Origin: Lachnospiraceae bacterium
Lineage (GTDB): Bacteria > Bacillota > Clostridia > Lachnospirales > Lachnospiraceae
Assembly: GCA_022794265.1 (NCBI GenBank)
Contig: JAAWEK010000003.1
Coordinates: 124,001-188,000, forward strand
DNA: 64,000 bases
Direction: 5' to 3'
A program made the position numbers and the translations under genes. The first letter of the stretch is position 1; every line of letters starts with the position of its first letter. Below are positions 51,298-60,834 of the stretch, in pieces. The notes under the pieces are model-generated. The model did no database searches and was not told the origin of the DNA. It saw only the letters and a list, made by a program, of their open reading frames with translations.

Positions 51298-52686
51298 TTA
51301 GTGAAAAATAACACTGTTATCTTCGACTATGGAAGCATTTAAAACAATATGGTCATACTGGGTCAGACCATGAGCAGTATCCTTTTTTATGATATAATAA
51401 TCGTTCTTTTCCGATAATATCTCTATATAACGGAATGTGGTATATCCGGTATTTACATTATAAACGCCTTTTAATGACCCCACAGCGCCTACCACATATT
51501 TTGATTGGGAATCGGCTTTCACCAACACATCGTTTGCCGATAACTGAGATTTTTCTATGTAACACATATCTTCCACCATTGCAAAAATCTCTGGTGTGAT
51601 AAATTCTATATTTTCCGTACCCACTATTTGACGGCTGAATCCTGACTCATTATTATTTCCGCCTTTCAGCATATATTCTTTAGGCACTACATAAAATTCT
51701 TTGTCTGTTACCGCTGTTTTGGGAATCTTTAATCCGTTTGTGGTTTCTCCCATTATTTCAATATCAATAAACCGTTCCGCCGCATATTTCATCATAAAGC
51801 GTTTTAACGTAATTATGCCATAAGAATTTCCGCCAATCTGTTTAATGGAAAAATATCCGGAAGTTTTGATATTTTCACTGATAAGCCGGAGTGGAACAAT
51901 TGTAGTATCCGCATAGGCGGCAGCCTGTTCCTGCGTCAGCGGAACCACTATACTCCATTCTTCGTCATTTATGGTTTTATATATGGCTGTCCCGTTTTCA
52001 ATGAAAGAGCCTGGAGGAATATTATTCTTTTTATAGGTACTACTATTAAACAAATCCTCTGTTAAAGTATCAACCGTTACTCCTTCATAACCATCGGTAT
52101 AAAACTCCACAATTCCGCAAGACTGTGCTTTATTTATAACAAACGCAGGATTTCCGGAGTCTGTCAGACTTTGATTGATACTCTCTAAAGTATTCAGATT
52201 CACACACTCAATTAATGCAGTATTTAAATCATATTGAAACTGATACACATCATGAAAAGACGTATCATCATAAGCAAGGACAAATTTCGATATATTCTTT
52301 TTCAGGGTGGAAATATTATCATCGGTCAGAGTCGAATGGTTTTGGGCAGCGGACTCTATCAACTGGGCAACCGTTCCGCTTCCATCAATCGTATATAATG
52401 TAGTATCTAAAGAAATTCTAGTGCCTTCTTTAACATAATAGTTAATATATCCTGCAGAAGGTGCATAACTCACCACTTCTTTCCGAAGCGCAATACCTGT
52501 AGCTTTTATGCTGAGCTGATTCTCGCTTTTTCCGCTGGTAACTTCATATATGGATACTTTTTCACGGGTAAAATAAAGAAAAGTACATATACTGATATAA
52601 ATAAAAATCAGTGCAAATAATATAATACCTATATTAATGTTGAGAGGTTTTCTATATCTTACAATTCGTTTATTATTTGCTCTCAT
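51298..52686 (-). CDS. HlyD-like membrane protein of the division cluster
   Basis: 462-residue protein with one N-terminal membrane helix (about 16-38) and an extracytoplasmic body. A biotinyl-lipoyl-like hairpin segment (KATGIALRKEVVSYAPSAGYINYYVKEGTRI) near 70-100 resembles HlyD/MFP adaptors, but no ABC or RND pump lies beside it. It heads the YggS-SepF-LspA unit with its own promoter, a placement seen in Lachnospiraceae and suggestive of an envelope or division role. Function unknown. Confidence 0.7.
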   Translation of the reverse strand: MRANNKRIVRYRKPLNINIGIILFALIFIYISICTFLYFTREKVSIYEVTSGKSENQLSIKATGIALRKEVVSYAPSAGYINYYVKEGTRISLDTTLYTIDGSGTVAQLIESAAQNHSTLTDDNISTLKKNISKFVLAYDDTSFHDVYQFQYDLNTALIECVNLNTLESINQSLTDSGNPAFVINKAQSCGIVEFYTDGYEGVTVDTLTEDLFNSSTYKKNNIPPGSFIENGTAIYKTINDEEWSIVVPLTQEQAAAYADTTIVPLRLISENIKTSGYFSIKQIGGNSYGIITLKRFMMKYAAERFIDIEIMGETTNGLKIPKTAVTDKEFYVVPKEYMLKGGNNNESGFSRQIVGTENIEFITPEIFAMVEDMCYIEKSQLSANDVLVKADSQSKYVVGAVGSLKGVYNVNTGYTTFRYIEILSEKNDYYIIKKDTAHGLTQYDHIVLNASIVEDNSVIFH

Positions 52687-52718
52687 TTTGATATTACCTT
52701 TCTTATAAGCTACCCTTT

Positions 52719-52747
52719 ATTATCTAATAATATTTCTCTTAAGTCAA
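52719..52747 (-). promoter_or_regulatory. Promoter of the HlyD-like/YggS/sepF unit
   Basis: Minus strand TTGACT (52742-52747), 17-base spacer, GATAAT (52719-52724). Confidence 0.75.
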
Positions 52748-52846
52748 TGATATATTGAAAAAAACTATTAAATTTATTTAATTTTTGAAAATATTACCAT
52801 CATATATTTTGCAGATGTTCAAATAATAATATTGATATTCCAGTTA

Positions 52847-52900
52847 GGTTGAAAGAAATAATTGAAAGAGAGGAAAATGCAGACTGCCCTTCTTTCAACC
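52847..52900 (+). promoter_or_regulatory. Hairpin in the leader of the DUF378 gene
   Basis: Perfect 11-bp inverted repeat GGTTGAAAGAA (52847-52857) / TTCTTTCAACC (52890-52900) about 15 bases before the coding frame. The 32-base loop contains AGAGAGG. It may control mRNA stability or access to a ribosome site. Confidence 0.45.
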
Positions 52901-52913
52901 AGTCCGGGTCGGT

Positions 52914-53138
52914 ATGCATGGGATGAATATGAATTCAAAAGGATTAGATTATACGATTCTTACAATTGCAATCATTGGTGCAATTAACTGGGGATTAATC
53001 GGCTTTTTCAGACTTGACCTTGTTGCATTTTTATTCGGTGATATGACTCTGTTATCCAGAATCATCTATGCAGCGGTAGGTATCTGTGGCCTATACCTGA
53101 TTAGTATGTTTGGCAGAGTCAGGGACATAGCTGAATAG
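52914..53138 (+). CDS. DUF378 two-helix membrane protein
   Basis: Small membrane protein of up to 74 residues. Family signature ILTIAIIGAINWGLIGFF (about 17-34), a second helix near 48-65 and the RLDLVAFLFGD loop. No function is known for DUF378. Three in-frame ATGs (52914, 52923, 52929) are possible starts and none has a strong ribosome site; homologues usually begin a few residues before the first helix, favouring 52923 or 52929. It is one of only two plus-strand genes after 42 kb. Confidence 0.8.
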   Translation: MHGMNMNSKGLDYTILTIAIIGAINWGLIGFFRLDLVAFLFGDMTLLSRIIYAAVGICGLYLISMFGRVRDIAE

Positions 53139-53144
53139 GCAAAA

Positions 53145-53174
53145 AAAGCAAAAGCCGTACCATGCTTTTGCTTT
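53145..53174. terminator. Bidirectional terminator between DUF378 and mgsA
   Basis: AAAGCAAAAGC / GCTTTTGCTTT perfect stem with an 8-base loop; on the minus strand seven T follow, making it a strong terminator for the mgsA cluster. Confidence 0.9.
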
Positions 53175-53191
53175 ACATACAATATCGAATC

Positions 53192-53590
53192 TTACTGTTT
53201 GTATATATCCCGCCAGTCCAAATCTCCCCGGTCTAATGATTTAATTAACAGTTCCGCAGTTGCAAGATTGGTTGCCAACGGTATATTATGCATATCGCAC
53301 AAACGGAAAATATTATTGATATCCGGGTCGTGTGGTTTCGGTGCATTGGCATCTCTTAAAAAAATCAGCATATCAATCTGATTCTGTTCCATCTGTGTGG
53401 CCATCTGCTGAACCCCTCCCAAATGACCCGCCAGAAATTTATGAACAGACAGATTAGTAACTTCTTCCACCAGCCGTCCTGTGGTACCGGTGGCATACAG
53501 TTCATGTTTACATAAAATCCCTCTATATGCAATACAAAAATTCTGCATCAGTTTTTTCTTTGAATCATGTGCTACAAAGGCAATATTCAT
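53192..53590 (-). CDS. mgsA: Methylglyoxal synthase
   Basis: 132 residues; converts DHAP to methylglyoxal plus phosphate, a phosphate-release bypass of glycolysis. MNIAFVAHDSKKKLM, then FLAGHLGGVQQMATQM (near 53-68) and FLRDANAPKPHDPDI (near 77-91) carry the catalytic Asp and phosphate-binding residues. It ends the shape/division cluster, 16 bases after rodA, as in other clostridia. Confidence 0.96.
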   Translation of the reverse strand: MNIAFVAHDSKKKLMQNFCIAYRGILCKHELYATGTTGRLVEEVTNLSVHKFLAGHLGGVQQMATQMEQNQIDMLIFLRDANAPKPHDPDINNIFRLCDMHNIPLATNLATAELLIKSLDRGDLDWRDIYKQ

Positions 53591-53605
53591 ATAAAACCCT
53601 CCTCC

Positions 53606-54745
53606 TTAATATATAGTATTTTTTCGCTGCATTCCAATGTTTAGTATAATTCCAACACCCGGAAACAGGCTTAACAACGAACTTAATCCATAACTGACAA
53701 AAGGAAGTGGTAACCCGGTATTTGGAATCAGCATGGTTACTACACCAATATTAACAAAAGACTGTACCGCAATTAATGTTCCAAATCCGCATGCAATAAT
53801 CCTGCCCGCCAGATCCGGTGCGTGGGCACCAATGATGAAACATTCCATTATAATCAGAAACAGGAGAATAATGACTGCAGAAGCCCCTACAAACCCCAGT
53901 TCTTCACCCACAATACAGAATATAAAGTCAGTCTGCGGTTCCGAAATATAATTACCGTTTTTCACACTGGTAGTGGTATTGTTATTTAATCCTTTTCCCC
54001 ATAAGCCGCCGGAACCGATTGCCATAACGGAATTCACCTGCTGGTAATTAATCCTTGCCGCAATTTCATTGTTTTTATCATAAAAACCAACCAGCCGGTT
54101 ATACTGGTATTCCTCCAATATCTTCTGATCCGGCTGCAACAGCATATAAAGCAGAACAGCCGCAACTGGTATAGCAATCGCAAACAATGCCCCGATAATC
54201 TTATAACTAAGTCCCGCTACATACATTATTCCACAAAACATCAAAGATATAACAATGCTGGTAGATAAATCCGGTTGTTTTAAAACAAAAGCTAAAGGAA
54301 CAGCAAATAATACCACTGCTCCGCCAAGTACCGGAAGCGTATTTAGCTTTTCCCTGTACTTGTGTAAATATTTTGCAAAAAACAAAATCAGAAACAGTTT
54401 TGCAAATTCTGACGGTTGAAGCTGGAAAAATCCTAAATCAATCCAGCGGGTTGCTCCCATCCGGTAGGCGCCTCCATATTTCACCCAAACCAGCAGTCCG
54501 AGATTCAGCATATAAAGCAGCCAGTAAAACTTCAACACAAAACGATAACTGAACAGAGCGGCAACCACCATAATAAACAAACCAACAACCAGACCAAAGA
54601 CCTGTTTTTTTTCATAAATATCTGACTCTGTCGCACTGGCAATCACATTAATTCCGAGAATAGTCAGCAACAGAACCCATATCACCAGTCTGATATTTAA
54701 ATACCTGAGTCTGTAGCTTTTTATTGTATTCAAAATTCTAGTCAT
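53606..54745 (-). CDS. rodA: SEDS-family peptidoglycan polymerase RodA
   Basis: 379-residue membrane glycosyltransferase of the elongasome with about ten helices. Signatures: GATRWIDLGFFQLQPSEFAKL near 97-117, KQPDLSTSIVI near 156, DFIFCIVGEELGFVGA near 275 and GLPLPFVSYG near 341-350. Linked to mreBCD, PBP2 and min genes it is RodA rather than FtsW or SpoVE. Confidence 0.95.
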   Translation of the reverse strand: MTRILNTIKSYRLRYLNIRLVIWVLLLTILGINVIASATESDIYEKKQVFGLVVGLFIMVVAALFSYRFVLKFYWLLYMLNLGLLVWVKYGGAYRMGATRWIDLGFFQLQPSEFAKLFLILFFAKYLHKYREKLNTLPVLGGAVVLFAVPLAFVLKQPDLSTSIVISLMFCGIMYVAGLSYKIIGALFAIAIPVAAVLLYMLLQPDQKILEEYQYNRLVGFYDKNNEIAARINYQQVNSVMAIGSGGLWGKGLNNNTTTSVKNGNYISEPQTDFIFCIVGEELGFVGASAVIILLFLIIMECFIIGAHAPDLAGRIIACGFGTLIAVQSFVNIGVVTMLIPNTGLPLPFVSYGLSSLLSLFPGVGIILNIGMQRKNTIY

Positions 54746-54760
54746 ATAAACTCCTAAAGT

Positions 54761-55045
54761 TTATGCCTGATTTTCGGCATCATGCCGTACTTCTTTAATT
54801 GGAATATTTGCAATCAGAGCCGGAACAGAGCCGTTGGTAGATTCCGATTCCGTCTGGGTAATCTGTATATCCAGACCGTCACTGTCAATTTCCATATATT
54901 TTTTTATCACTTCAATGATATCATTTTTCAGTTTCTCCATAATTTCGGGAGAACAGTTTGCCCGGTCAGAAACCAACAGGAATTTTAACCGGTCTTTTGC
55001 TACCGTACCGGAACTCTTTTTCTTAAACATATCAAAAAGACTCAT
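54761..55045 (-). CDS. minE: Cell division topological specificity factor MinE
   Basis: 94 residues: N-terminal MSLFDMFKKKSSG membrane and MinD-binding region, AKDRLKFLLVSDRANCSPEIMEKLKNDI near 16-43, then the dimerisation domain ending in NIPIKEVRHDAENQA. Presence of MinE (not DivIVA alone) implies an oscillating Min system. 15 bases after minD. Confidence 0.95.
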   Translation of the reverse strand: MSLFDMFKKKSSGTVAKDRLKFLLVSDRANCSPEIMEKLKNDIIEVIKKYMEIDSDGLDIQITQTESESTNGSVPALIANIPIKEVRHDAENQA

Positions 55046-55059
55046 ATCACTACCCCTTT

Positions 55060-55842
55060 CTAGTTTTTCTTAAACAGCTTTGATAAAAATCCCGGTTTTT
55101 TATTTAAATCCAGTAAAGGAACATCTTCACCGATAATTCTATGACATATATTCATATACGCCTGTCCTGCAAGACTGTCATTTCCTACCAGTGGCTCTCC
55201 GTTATTGGTGGCAATAACAATATTTTCATCATCTGGTACCGCTCCAATCAGGTCAATGGCTAAAATATCAACCACATCATCGATGGACATCATATCACCT
55301 TTCTTTACCATATCCATCCGGATACGGTTTACAATCAGGTCCGCACGTTTCTTTTCATTTGCTTCCAACAGTCCGATAATTCTGTCTGCATCACGGATGG
55401 CCGAAACTTCCGGCATAGTAACTACCAATGCCCTGTCTGCACCTGCAATTGCATTTTGGAATCCCTGTTCAATGCCGGCCGGGCAGTCAAGAATTATGTA
55501 ATCAAACTCTTCCCTTAATTCATCGGTGAGTGCTTTCATTTCCTCCGGAGTGACGCTTGCTTTATCTCCGGCCTGTGCACATGGGAGCAGAAAAAGGTTT
55601 GAGTATCTCTTATCCTTGATCATTGCCTGTCTTGCCTTACAATTTCCTTTTACCACATCAACCAGATTATAAACAATACGGTTCTCCAGTCCCATGACAA
55701 CATCCAGATTCCGAAGGCCGATATCCGTATCAATTAATACAACCTTTTTATTCAGCATAGCCAGACCTGTACCGACATTGGCTGTTGTTGTGGTCTTACC
55801 AACACCGCCTTTTCCTGATGTTACTACTATTACTTCGCTCAT
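55060..55842 (-). CDS. minD: Septum site-determining ATPase MinD
   Basis: 260 residues. Deviant Walker A GKGGVGKTTTTAN at 10-22, switch DTDIGLRNLDVVMGLENR, and DCPAGIEQGF near 119. The C-terminal amphipathic helix FLSKLFKKN targets the membrane. It sits between minC and minE. Confidence 0.97.
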   Translation of the reverse strand: MSEVIVVTSGKGGVGKTTTTANVGTGLAMLNKKVVLIDTDIGLRNLDVVMGLENRIVYNLVDVVKGNCKARQAMIKDKRYSNLFLLPCAQAGDKASVTPEEMKALTDELREEFDYIILDCPAGIEQGFQNAIAGADRALVVTMPEVSAIRDADRIIGLLEANEKKRADLIVNRIRMDMVKKGDMMSIDDVVDILAIDLIGAVPDDENIVIATNNGEPLVGNDSLAGQAYMNICHRIIGEDVPLLDLNKKPGFLSKLFKKN

Positions 55843-55871
55843 TCTAACAATTCCTCCCAGTTTCCTAATGT

Positions 55872-56576
55872 TTAATTAAAACGAATGTCATTTAATACTT
55901 CTTTGTTCAATGGCTCAATATAAATATTTTCATTTTCAACAAAGGCTATTTTTGTCTCAGGTTTCACCTTTTTTCGTCTGGTTTTTCCCTGTGTATCTGA
56001 ACATCTTGCGATAATATCGCCAATTCTGATTTGCATCGGAGTCATTTCCAATGCAACTACAACAGATGTTTCATTCCCTGTGACTCCGGCGTATACGGTA
56101 CCCTTTAAAGCTCCCAGTACCACTACATTTCCCGAAGAAACCACCTTGGCACCGGGATTTACATCTCCCAGTATCACAATACTGGAATCACTCTCCAGCA
56201 CCTGACCGCTCCTGAGGGTTCCACGGTAAAACTGTCCGTCATTACCGTTAATGGCCGCCGCCGCAGAAACGGCTTCCGAAGCCGCCTGTTCTTCCAGTGC
56301 ACGTTTAAACTGCTCTTCTCTTTCGCCACTACTGTCTAAGACACAGACAATATTAATATCCGTATTGGATGAAATAATATCCAGAAGTTCTTTCGTTTCA
56401 TTATCGGAAAGTGCTCTTCCTTCAAATGTAATTCCCATAGAAGCTTTTTTGAAAAATTTTGCAGATTCCACAAACTTTTCTGCTACCATTTGTTTCAGTT
56501 CTTCAAAAGGCAATGAATCATCCAATATTACTATAATACCATATTTATTTCCTTTTATCACTACAGAATTCTTCAT
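55872..56576 (-). CDS. minC: Septum site-determining protein MinC
   Basis: 234 residues, inhibitor of FtsZ assembly. N-terminal FtsZ-binding domain (about 1-100), then the beta-helical C-terminal domain from about 115 with RGTLRSGQVLESDSSIVILGD, NPGAKVVSSGNVVVLGALKGTVYAG and PMQIRIGDIIARC. 30 bases before minD. Confidence 0.95.
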   Translation of the reverse strand: MKNSVVIKGNKYGIIVILDDSLPFEELKQMVAEKFVESAKFFKKASMGITFEGRALSDNETKELLDIISSNTDINIVCVLDSSGEREEQFKRALEEQAASEAVSAAAAINGNDGQFYRGTLRSGQVLESDSSIVILGDVNPGAKVVSSGNVVVLGALKGTVYAGVTGNETSVVVALEMTPMQIRIGDIIARCSDTQGKTRRKKVKPETKIAFVENENIYIEPLNKEVLNDIRFN

Positions 56577-56603
56577 TTTTTCGATTTCCTTTCTGCAAAC
56601 AAA

Positions 56604-59447
56604 TTAATCACTTGTGATTCCGGAGGTTGGTATAGAAGCAACTCCGCCATATAATTCTTCATCTGTTGTAAGGTGGTAATAATACTTAATCATTTCTCTG
56701 ACAACTTCGGCGTTATAGCCGGAAGATTCTCCATGGGGAAGCACCACGCTGACACCGATTTCCGGATTGGAATATGGTGCAAATGCCACAAAAATGGAAT
56801 GATTGGAACGAAGTAAATTTTCCTGTGCCGTACCGGATTTGCCAGCCACTTCAATCGGAAAATTACTGAACGTTCCTCTAGCAGTACCAGTAGTTATAAC
56901 AGAACGCATCCCGGAAAATACCGCATTCCAGGTAGAATCCTTAATTTCCACTTTATTCACCAGTTCAGGTTCAAACTGCTGAATTACCGTTCCCGAGGAA
57001 TCCACCACTTTTTCCAGCAGTGTAAGCTGGTAATTATTTCCTTTATTGGCAAGGGTGGTTACATATCTGGCCAGCTGTACATTGGAATAACTGTTTGAAC
57101 CCTGACCAATGGCTGAACGTACGGCATCCGTTTTTGAAAACAAAGGATCATTTTCTTCAATCTCCACACCAGATGGTGATGTGATACCCAGCTGATCCGC
57201 ATATTGTTTGATTTTGGATAATCCCAGTTCATTATTATAATTTCCGTTGGCATCAATACATAACTGATATCCCATTTCATAAAAGAAATAATTACAGGAT
57301 ACCCCCAAAGCCTGGGATACATTAATAGAACCATGATTTCCCGGATATCTCCAGCATTTCGGCGAAGGTTTAATTCTGGTAAACTCACCATGATCCGCAA
57401 TCAGCGTTCCCGGACTGATGATTCCCTGCTCCAGACCCGTAATCGCTGAAATCATTTTAAATGTAGAACCTGGTGCTGTTCGTGTCTGGGTTGCCCTGTT
57501 ATAGAGCGGAAGAGACAAATCATTATTTAGTTTACTCCAATAAACGGCATCCACTGAACCGGACAACATATTATTATCATAACTCGGATAAGTAACCAGT
57601 GCCAGAACATCCCCGGTATTCACATCCGTCACCACGATGGAGCCGGAACATGGGTCTAAAGCAATCTGAGCTGGTGTAATATTGATCAGCCGGACCTGTT
57701 CCCGCATAAATTCAAATGCAGAACCGCCGGATTTTAAACTCTGGTAAGAGGCTTCGTTATATTCCAGAACTCCCTGGTCAAACAATGCCATACATATTTC
57801 ATTGCCGGAAATGGTTCCATCATTAATCATATAATAATATATTTTCTTACTGAATCCCGCATCCCCGGACAAACCGTTAAAAATATGTTCCAATAGTTTC
57901 TGATAGATTTCATCACTGTCAGAATACTTTGTTTCATCATCTTCTTCATATAATTTTGAAGTATTAATCCAGTTTTTGGAGATGGCATAATATAAAAACT
58001 GCTGGAGACTGATGGTTTCCTTTTCCCACGCAATATACGTTGAATCTTCGGTATCAATGGATTTTTTATCAATGATTCCTTCTGTATTCAATAATTTTGA
58101 ATAGATATACGATAGATAGGTATTGTATTCTTCCGAAAGCTGGGATAACGGTTTCGGTCCGGCAGCCGTCAGTTCTCCGCGGACCGTGGCAATCACGGAT
58201 TGCTGTTTGTTTTGAAACTTATTATAAATATTTCTTTCATTTTCTTTTGCATCCGGTTCTGAAAAATGGGACAAATCCAGTACATTGTTATTAATCATCT
58301 GATAATAGACATCATAAATGGAAATTGGTATATCTTTCATGTTTTCCGTTACGGTCACATGCTGGTTTACCAGTTTATTATATACGATACCCGCCAGTTT
58401 CTGCTCTAAAATCGTATATCCCGCTTTCTGCAGTTTGGCATCCACTGATAAATACACATCATTACCGGCTTTGGCATCAGTTTTATCCACCTGCTCCAAA
58501 ATACGGCCAGTGCTGTCCGTGAAAATGGTACTGACACCCTTCTGCCCCTGTAAATCGGACTCCATCACCTGTTCAATACCGGCTTTTCCTACCACATCAG
58601 AGGCCAGATAATCTCCGCCGGTCCCATTATAATCCGCCAGTTGGGATTCCGAAATTTTTCCAGTATATCCGATAATATGGGCAAAATAATCACTCTCATT
58701 ATACACCCGGATGGATTCTTCCGTAACGGAAATTCCCGCCAGCTCCCACTGATTTTCGTAAATCGCAGCAACCGTTTCCTCGCTTACATTTGAAGCGATT
58801 TTGGTAGTAATATACTTCTGATAGGAATTTAAGGATAAACGATAACGGATCATAGCAATATACAGCTTCTGCTGCATATCATATTCGTCTCCGATATCAA
58901 ACCGCTCATTTCCGCAGAGATAATCCATAACTTCCGCTGCCGAAGAAGTGGAAAGCGTTTTTTTCTCATCATCCAGTTCTTCAATGGATTTTTTTCCATA
59001 AATATCGCGTAAAAACCGTAATTTTTCATTTTCCGAAGAAACCGAAAACTCATATTCATTGTTGGAATTCAGAATAATACTAAATTCATTGATAATACTG
59101 TCACCATGTTCCTGAATGATTTGAACGGTTTTATCAATGATACGGTTTAATTCATCGCTTTTTGTCAGGGAACTATCCAGTACATCCTCCATTTCAATGG
59201 CATATGCCAGCTTATTGTATGCCAGCAGCACGCCGTTCCTGTCAAAAATCAATCCTCTGGTACCGGAGGTCTGGACTTCTTTTTCTGCCGTCTGTATGTA
59301 ATTGTTAAGATAATATTCTTCGTTTACTATCTGGAGATTAAAGATTCTGAACATCAGAATACTAAACATCAGAATGACAATCAGCGCCATGCTGAAAATT
59401 CTGGATTTCAGGAAATTTAACACCATTTCTAAAATATCTTTAACCAA
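56604..59447 (-). CDS. mrdA: Penicillin-binding protein 2, elongasome transpeptidase, enlarged
   Basis: 947-residue membrane transpeptidase. One N-terminal helix (about 17-40), dimerisation/pedestal domain, then the transpeptidase with active-site PGSTFK (serine near 660), SCN near 714 (GVSCNYF) and KSGTAQ near 856. E. coli PBP2 is 633 residues with its serine at 330, so this protein has about 330 extra residues before the active site, an insertion common in Lachnospiraceae PBP2. The start at TTG 59447 follows AAGGAGCG and overlaps mreD; an ATG at 59426 is the alternative. Partner of RodA. Confidence 0.93.
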   Translation of the reverse strand: MVKDILEMVLNFLKSRIFSMALIVILMFSILMFRIFNLQIVNEEYYLNNYIQTAEKEVQTSGTRGLIFDRNGVLLAYNKLAYAIEMEDVLDSSLTKSDELNRIIDKTVQIIQEHGDSIINEFSIILNSNNEYEFSVSSENEKLRFLRDIYGKKSIEELDDEKKTLSTSSAAEVMDYLCGNERFDIGDEYDMQQKLYIAMIRYRLSLNSYQKYITTKIASNVSEETVAAIYENQWELAGISVTEESIRVYNESDYFAHIIGYTGKISESQLADYNGTGGDYLASDVVGKAGIEQVMESDLQGQKGVSTIFTDSTGRILEQVDKTDAKAGNDVYLSVDAKLQKAGYTILEQKLAGIVYNKLVNQHVTVTENMKDIPISIYDVYYQMINNNVLDLSHFSEPDAKENERNIYNKFQNKQQSVIATVRGELTAAGPKPLSQLSEEYNTYLSYIYSKLLNTEGIIDKKSIDTEDSTYIAWEKETISLQQFLYYAISKNWINTSKLYEEDDETKYSDSDEIYQKLLEHIFNGLSGDAGFSKKIYYYMINDGTISGNEICMALFDQGVLEYNEASYQSLKSGGSAFEFMREQVRLINITPAQIALDPCSGSIVVTDVNTGDVLALVTYPSYDNNMLSGSVDAVYWSKLNNDLSLPLYNRATQTRTAPGSTFKMISAITGLEQGIISPGTLIADHGEFTRIKPSPKCWRYPGNHGSINVSQALGVSCNYFFYEMGYQLCIDANGNYNNELGLSKIKQYADQLGITSPSGVEIEENDPLFSKTDAVRSAIGQGSNSYSNVQLARYVTTLANKGNNYQLTLLEKVVDSSGTVIQQFEPELVNKVEIKDSTWNAVFSGMRSVITTGTARGTFSNFPIEVAGKSGTAQENLLRSNHSIFVAFAPYSNPEIGVSVVLPHGESSGYNAEVVREMIKYYYHLTTDEELYGGVASIPTSGITSD

Positions 59448-59958
59448 ACTTTGTCGCGCTCCTTTTTTCGTATGCTTCCAGTTTTCGATGAATTCGAAGC
59501 ATAATCCGGTACAGTAGCACAGTGACCACTACCGTATAGATCATTTCCGGCAGTATGATATGAATCAGATAATATCCAAAATCCAGCCGGTTCCGAAGTA
59601 AAAAACGGAAGATAAAATATACAAAATTATAGACAAAATCACTTCCCATTACCAATCCCAGCGGCAGTGTAACATCCTCATCATAGAACATGGAATGAAA
59701 AAATCCATTGATATAGCCTATGTACATATAGAGTAATGCATTAAAACCGATTACCTGTCCGTAAAACAAATCCAGTACCAGACCACTGAACAGCCCCACA
59801 AACATGCCTTCTTTTTTTCCACGCATAAAACCAGCCGCAAAGGTCAGAATAATCATCAGATTCGGCGCTACCGAGGCCAGAGATAAGGCTTTAAATAATG
59901 TGGTCTGCAATAAATAAAATATTAAGATTGTAATTGTAAGCACAAATTTACGTAACAT
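59440..59958 (-). CDS. mreD: Rod shape-determining protein MreD
   Basis: 172-residue membrane protein with five to six helices and TFAAGFMRGKKEGMFVGLFSGLVLDLFYG near 40-68, typical of MreD. Start at 59958 has AGGTGG upstream and lies four bases after the mreC stop; a GTG at 59970 is less likely. Overlaps PBP2 by 8 bases. Confidence 0.92.
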   Translation of the reverse strand: MLRKFVLTITILIFYLLQTTLFKALSLASVAPNLMIILTFAAGFMRGKKEGMFVGLFSGLVLDLFYGQVIGFNALLYMYIGYINGFFHSMFYDEDVTLPLGLVMGSDFVYNFVYFIFRFLLRNRLDFGYYLIHIILPEMIYTVVVTVLLYRIMLRIHRKLEAYEKRSATKFG

Positions 59959-59962
59959 GTAT

Positions 59963-60817
59963 TCAACCACCTGTATATTTTTGCTGCTTGATAATCAGTA
60001 CGATATCCAGATGTGCAAAATCAACCACCGGTGTCAGATAAGCCGATTTTGTCAGATTATTGGAATCGTTTTCAATATCTTTTACATAACCGATAAGAAT
60101 ACCTGGAAGGAATTTACTGCTTATATTGGAAGTAACAATCATATCGCCTTCAGAAATATCGGCATCTTTATTAATATTAAATACTTTTAAAACTCCTTCG
60201 TTAATCAGCTGTAAGCTGCCCTTTACGATACATTTATCCGAGGTGGAAGCAAACTGCCCGCTGACATTGCTCTCGTCATCAATAATGGAGCGCACCAGAG
60301 AATAATTTTCCCCGACTTCAAATACAATTCCCACCAGACCGCCGTCGCCAATCACGTTCATGTCCACTTCGATTCCGTCCTTTTTCCCTTTATCAATGGT
60401 AAACGTGGTAAACCAGTTGCTGCTGTCCCGGCTGATGATTCTGCCGGCAACCGTCTCATAGGTAGAATACTGCTGGCTCAGCTGGAACAAGGTTCTCAGT
60501 TCTTCCAGCTCACTGCGTTCTTCCACAGAAAGAGCATTTTTATTCTGCAGATCTGCAATCTGGGCTTTTAATTCCGTATTCTCAGCCATTACATCCCGAA
60601 GCTCCGACAGATCATCTTTCCGGTCGTTAAACCAGCGGCCCACCTGGTTCATTCCCTTGGAAACCGGTACCAGCACATAAGAGACGCCCTCTTTTACCGG
60701 ACTGGCAAATCCCGGCATGATAAAAGATAATACGATTAAAACCATACATAAAAAAGACAGTATAAATAATATATATTTGGTTGGAATACTCTTTTTATCA
60801 CTTTTTCTCAAAACCAT
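59963..60817 (-). CDS. mreC: Rod shape-determining protein MreC
   Basis: 284 residues: one N-terminal membrane helix (about 15-36), a coiled coil (about 70-110: LRDVMAENTELKAQIADLQ), and the beta-rich extracytoplasmic domain with GRIISRDSSNWFTTFTIDKG, GLVGIVFEVGENYSLVRSI and ILIGYVKDIENDS. 17 bases after mreB. Confidence 0.95.
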   Translation of the reverse strand: MVLRKSDKKSIPTKYILFILSFLCMVLIVLSFIMPGFASPVKEGVSYVLVPVSKGMNQVGRWFNDRKDDLSELRDVMAENTELKAQIADLQNKNALSVEERSELEELRTLFQLSQQYSTYETVAGRIISRDSSNWFTTFTIDKGKKDGIEVDMNVIGDGGLVGIVFEVGENYSLVRSIIDDESNVSGQFASTSDKCIVKGSLQLINEGVLKVFNINKDADISEGDMIVTSNISSKFLPGILIGYVKDIENDSNNLTKSAYLTPVVDFAHLDIVLIIKQQKYTGG

Positions 60818-60834
60818 ACCTCAACTGTTTTCAT

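Noticed and set aside
52877-52999. Alternative frame starting at ATG 52877 after AGAGAGG
   Set aside because: Overlaps the DUF378 gene in another frame, the spacing to the putative ribosome site is too short, and the sequence is not protein-like.
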